Shown piece by piece: positions 1-64,000 of a DNA stretch of 64,000 bases. This DNA is from Acanthosepion pharaonis. Lineage: Eukaryota > Mollusca > Cephalopoda > Sepiida > Sepiidae. The position numbers and the translations under genes are program-made. The first letter of the stretch is position 1, and each line of letters opens with the position of its first letter. The DNA is taken from contig CAHIKZ030000835.1 in assembly GCA_903632075.3 (NCBI GenBank), positions 1,412,501-1,476,500 on the forward strand, given 5' to 3'. The notes under the pieces were generated by a model. That model was not told where the DNA came from. It searched no databases and saw only the letters and a list, made by a program, of their open reading frames with translations.

Positions 1-69
1 TGCATTTTTCTATGGACAATATTTCCTAAAATGTAATTTTCCAAATCTGAAACAATGTTTTATATTCCT

Positions 70-880
70 TTTTGTGTCTTTTTCCTTAGCTTTTATCCAA
101 TGCACATTTTTTATTCTGACGTTTTTACAAAATGATGCTTCAGACTTAGCATTGTTTCAAAATCATCCACTATTTCCTGTAGTGTTACGTTATTCTTCGG
201 TTCAATCTTTGCTAAGATTTTTTCGTACATCTTTTTCCGCTGTTAGACCTTGCACGAAAATTAATCCCTTGAACATATCCGGAGTCATTTCCTTTAGTTT
301 AAAATGTTCACATTCTCTGTTAACGATACACACATACATAACATAATCTTCATCGCCATTTTTGGTTAAATTCATGCACATCCAACGAGCATGGAACAGA
401 AATCACTTGTCACTAAAAGCTTTCGTGTACTGTGTCTTCAAACCCTATTTATCCTATTTTTTTTGGTGAAATATAATTGCTGTACTTTTCGCATTTGAAA
501 AGTACTATTTTCTTAATAATAACCTGTTTTGTATTATCTTTTTCCCAGCCACTTCATTCCTGACTAAATATTTCTTTATGTCTGCAAAAATACGCAGCAA
601 AAGTCAGTCCATCATCAAGATTGTATACGGATTCTGATACTGTGTTTTTCACTGCGTCTGGCGTAAGAAACATTGAAGCATTATTCTTCAAAACTACTTC
701 CAACAACTCTTGTTTTTTGTAAATGTACCAACTGTTGGGTAATTTGTTGTTGATGCTTCTGTTGTTGCTGTTGAATTTTATCTATTGAAGCTAAAATTTT
801 CTCCATATCTGCAAGAAATTTTTTAAAGAAACGTAGTTGAAATTCTTGTAGCTTCTGTTGTACACGTATGAGTTTCGAAA
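70..880 (-). mobile_element. Decayed LTR-retroelement gag relic
   Basis: Read on the minus strand, a Gln-rich coiled start near 815-700 is followed by gag-like stretches ending near 80. The block around 330-170, with a VNRECE motif, resembles capsid regions of Gypsy-like elements. Several stops and frameshifts break it, for example in the 600-400 stretch. No protease or polymerase is next to it, so it is a dead fragment. Confidence 0.6.
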
Positions 881-2300
881 ATCTGGTTGCCCACTATTAT
901 AACTCCAGTTATAATATAGTGCTTGTCATACCGCGATTGAGTTCGAACGGGAGATACTCGGAGTTTCAAAATTTAGAAATATTTTTTTTTTCATACTAAC
1001 CAAATTCAACTAGATACTTTTCTTTTTGTTTCCATCATCTTTGTCATTAAATATTCCACATTGTGATAACAGAAACTCTCCCAATAAGTGGGAAACGTTG
1101 TAGGAACCTGAACATAAATTTAAAGCAAGAAATTTATCTCCTAATTTACTACAAACCTTACTACTAACTAATTTTTTATAATAAAGTTTTAAAGGATAGT
1201 GGCTATAAATGCCTTGACATGAATTATATAAAAATTGATAATAAAAACCAGAGAAGAAATAAAAATAGAAAAATCATTTGGTACAAACCCCCCATTCAAC
1301 CAAATAGCTAGTAGTAAGTTAGGACATTAATTTCTTGATTTACTTGATAAACATTTTCTTAGAAATAAAATACTTAGCAAAATTTTAATAAAAATAAGGA
1401 AAAAATATAAAAAACCATAATAATAAAATTTTAGATAAATACTTAAGCCAGAATCAAAGAAATGGTGATTCAGAAATAAGAATAAACAATAGTAAAGAAG
1501 AATTATGTAACTGTAGAAATCTTGAAAATTGTCCTTAATCTCACAGAATCTGTAGTTTACCAATGCACTATCTCATCTAGTGAGAATTCTAATATTGTGA
1601 AATTTTATATTGGATCTACTATGAATTTAAATTAAGATGGAGCCAACATTTGACTTCCTTCAATAATATTCGCAACAAAACATCCCTATCCAAATATTTT
1701 TGGTATTTAAAAGAAACAAGTAAAACACCCATGGTGAAATGGAAACTAATAAAAACACGAGAACATGTAGATCTTTAAATGACCCATATCCTTTGTGCCG
1801 AGATGAAAATTTATATATTATTAAGTTTCTGAAAAGTAAAAAATTATTAAATCAAAGAAATGAAATAGTAGCTTTTTGTAGACATTGTCTCGTATTTTCC
1901 TTGAAAAATAATTAATTATAAAAATTATATATCTATTATTTGATCATTAATAAAATAGTTTATAAATGCGTAATTAAATTCTAATATTTTCATTTTACGA
2001 TACCATATATAATTTATTAGTAAATATAATATAGTATTTTAGATCTTTATAAATAAAAATATAAATATAAATAATATGACAAAATCATATTTGAAAATCC
2101 CTTTAAGAAAATCTCGATGTAGTTTAAGAAATAAGAAAATAAATAAAAAATGAATAAAAATGCCAATTGTATTGTAGTGTACCCCCCCACACACAAAAAA
2201 CCGACTGTATCGACACGTTCGCATAAAAGGAAGTCAGTATCAACACACAGAAATTTCAATCCCACCCCCCATAAAAATATACAGTATTTACTCTAAGACG
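881..2300. other. AT-rich intronic sequence, nothing recognised
   Basis: I see no exon-like frame, RNA gene or clear repeat. Short open frames on the minus strand (1327-1563, 2039-2265) are low-complexity Phe/Ile/Leu/Tyr runs. Confidence 0.6.
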
Positions 2301-2307
2301 ATTTGTG

Positions 2308-2395
2308 ATGGGGACCCGAGCGCGTACATCCTGACCAGGAACAAAATTGCCTGCAGCCCCCGACACCGTTTGAAATCTCATTCCCCCACTAACTT
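2308..2395 (+). repeat. GC-rich dispersed repeat, short copy
   Basis: ACCCGAGCGCGTACA followed by GGAACAAAATTGCC and GCAG matches the longer copy at 41085-41310. It is probably the 5' end of a SINE-like family. Confidence 0.55.
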
Positions 2396-2774
2396 AAAAT
2401 ATATAATACTATTTGGCTTATAAATAGAGTAAATGAATTTTTTCGAAAGTTGTTTTGCATCGCTTGAAAATGGAACTGAACTTCAAATTTCAAGTTTAAT
2501 TTAAGATTTAGGTTTTGGTTTCGAAACATGGTAATTTTTGTGCCGCGATGAAAACATATTTTAAAATAATAATTATAATATTATGCTCTACTGTGTATCG
2601 AGCACTGTTTTTAAAAATAAATGTAAAAGAACTCTGGTTTATAAATCTGACTGTTCTTTCTTTTTATTTTGATATATAAGCAAATATATGGATATAGATC
2701 CGACAGTATGAAGAAAAATATACGGAAAAACAAACAAAAATCCTAATATGCAATTATGCTGTTTTAATGTTAAT

Positions 2775-2825
2775 ATAATGTCAACGTCGGACGTTTCGGT
2801 CTAATAGACCATCTTCAGGACATAT
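2775..2825 (-). repeat. CTGAAGA / GAAACG terminal motif fragment
   Basis: On the minus strand it reads CTGAAGA, T, a GGTCT/AGACC hairpin with loop ATT, then GAAACG. The same syntax occurs at 34385-34420 and in the 85-bp satellite at 59433-59944. Confidence 0.55.
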
Positions 2826-3106
2826 TCATAAAACATAATTAACATTAGACTATATTTAATTCAACATGAAAAAGACGATGGACACAAGAGCAAGACTAAT
2901 CCAAACAGATAACTGAAATTTTTTTTTTATAAGATCAGCGTTCCTTTTTAATATGATAATATGTGTGTGTGTGTGTGTCTGTGTAATAATTTGCATTTGC
3001 TGATCCAATTTCTAAAAAGAGATGAAGGATATTTTTCTGCTTTAAAGAGTCTCTTTGAATTTTGCACTTTTCATTCTAGCCCTTCTTTTTGTTTGTTTGC
3101 TTTTAG

Positions 3107-63593
<60,487 letters not shown>

Positions 63594-64000
63594 GTTTGTC
63601 TATTTTTTATTCATTTCTCGTGTAGTCCGTGCTCAATATACACATCATTATGACGGCCACGTAATTACTACTGCATATGTTTTGCCTGTAAATATATAAT
63701 TATTATAACACGCAATTCATTTTCAGAATATCTGTTCGAAACTGAATCATAATAATCATTTAAAAATGTTATTGTTGAAATGTTTCTTTTTTCATAATAA
63801 TTATTGTTTAAAAACGCCTGATAATTATGCACCAATAATTAAAATTCGCGTTCATTACATATTTAAACGCAAACGTTACGGGGATAATTTATAATTTAAA
63901 ATCTACCCTGATGATCCTTAAACATAGAGGAGACACTCAAGTAGTTAAGGTATTTTATAGGATGTACCAAAAAACTGTCATTTGCTGTCTAATAACATAG
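63594..64000 (+). other. Start of intron 20
   Basis: AT-rich, with no exon or repeat recognised before the window ends. Confidence 0.7.

Noticed and set aside
70..880. Intact retroelement or domesticated gag gene
   Set aside because: Multiple stops and shifts, and no linked protease or polymerase.

Overview
The window is a 64-kb, AT-rich stretch of animal genomic DNA carrying the middle of one large, intron-rich gene on the + strand. Twenty exons (3107-63593) splice in a continuous frame into about 1,266 codons of an outer-arm axonemal dynein heavy chain of the DNAH5/DNAH8 class. All introns are GT-AG. The piece runs from the N-terminal stem, through the linker, to the complete core of AAA1: Walker A in exon 17, Walker B in exon 18 and the NPGYAGR loop in exon 19. 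It stops just before AAA2. The promoter, the first exons and the AAA2 to C-terminal part lie outside. No other cellular protein gene was found on either strand.

Coding sequence is about 6% of the window and the introns average about 3 kb. Most of the rest is transposon debris and simple repeats: tRNA-derived SINEs, 5S-rRNA-headed SINEs, at least five 3' ends of one LINE family, remnants of other LINEs, mariner and Tc1 relics, MITE-like repeats, a decayed LTR-retroelement gag, long inverted repeats, roughly 28 (TA)n tracts and two regions of (TCTA)n. The repeat style and the long introns suggest a mollusc, most likely a coleoid cephalopod such as an octopus. That is inference from pattern, not a database match.

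Layout. 1-3106: upstream intron with a gag relic on the minus strand. 3107-13517: stem exons 1-5; their introns hold a LINE with a 15-bp repeat, a 104-bp satellite and a 5S-like array. 17312-31095: exons 6-11; introns 6 and 11 begin with duplicated copies of their own exon/donor junction, and intron 2 shows a weaker version. 31100-49308: exons 12-15 and a LINE-derived 125-bp array. 49309-63593: exons 16-20 with AAA1; intron 18 holds a homogeneous 85-bp palindromic satellite whose units contain a hammerhead-like core, and intron 19 a roughly 300-bp near-perfect palindrome.

Two themes recur. Several different mobile elements have been tandemly amplified from inside, so the window shows satellite birth at several stages. 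Exon/intron donor junctions have also been copied into the downstream intron more than once. Whether the copies affect splicing needs RNA evidence.
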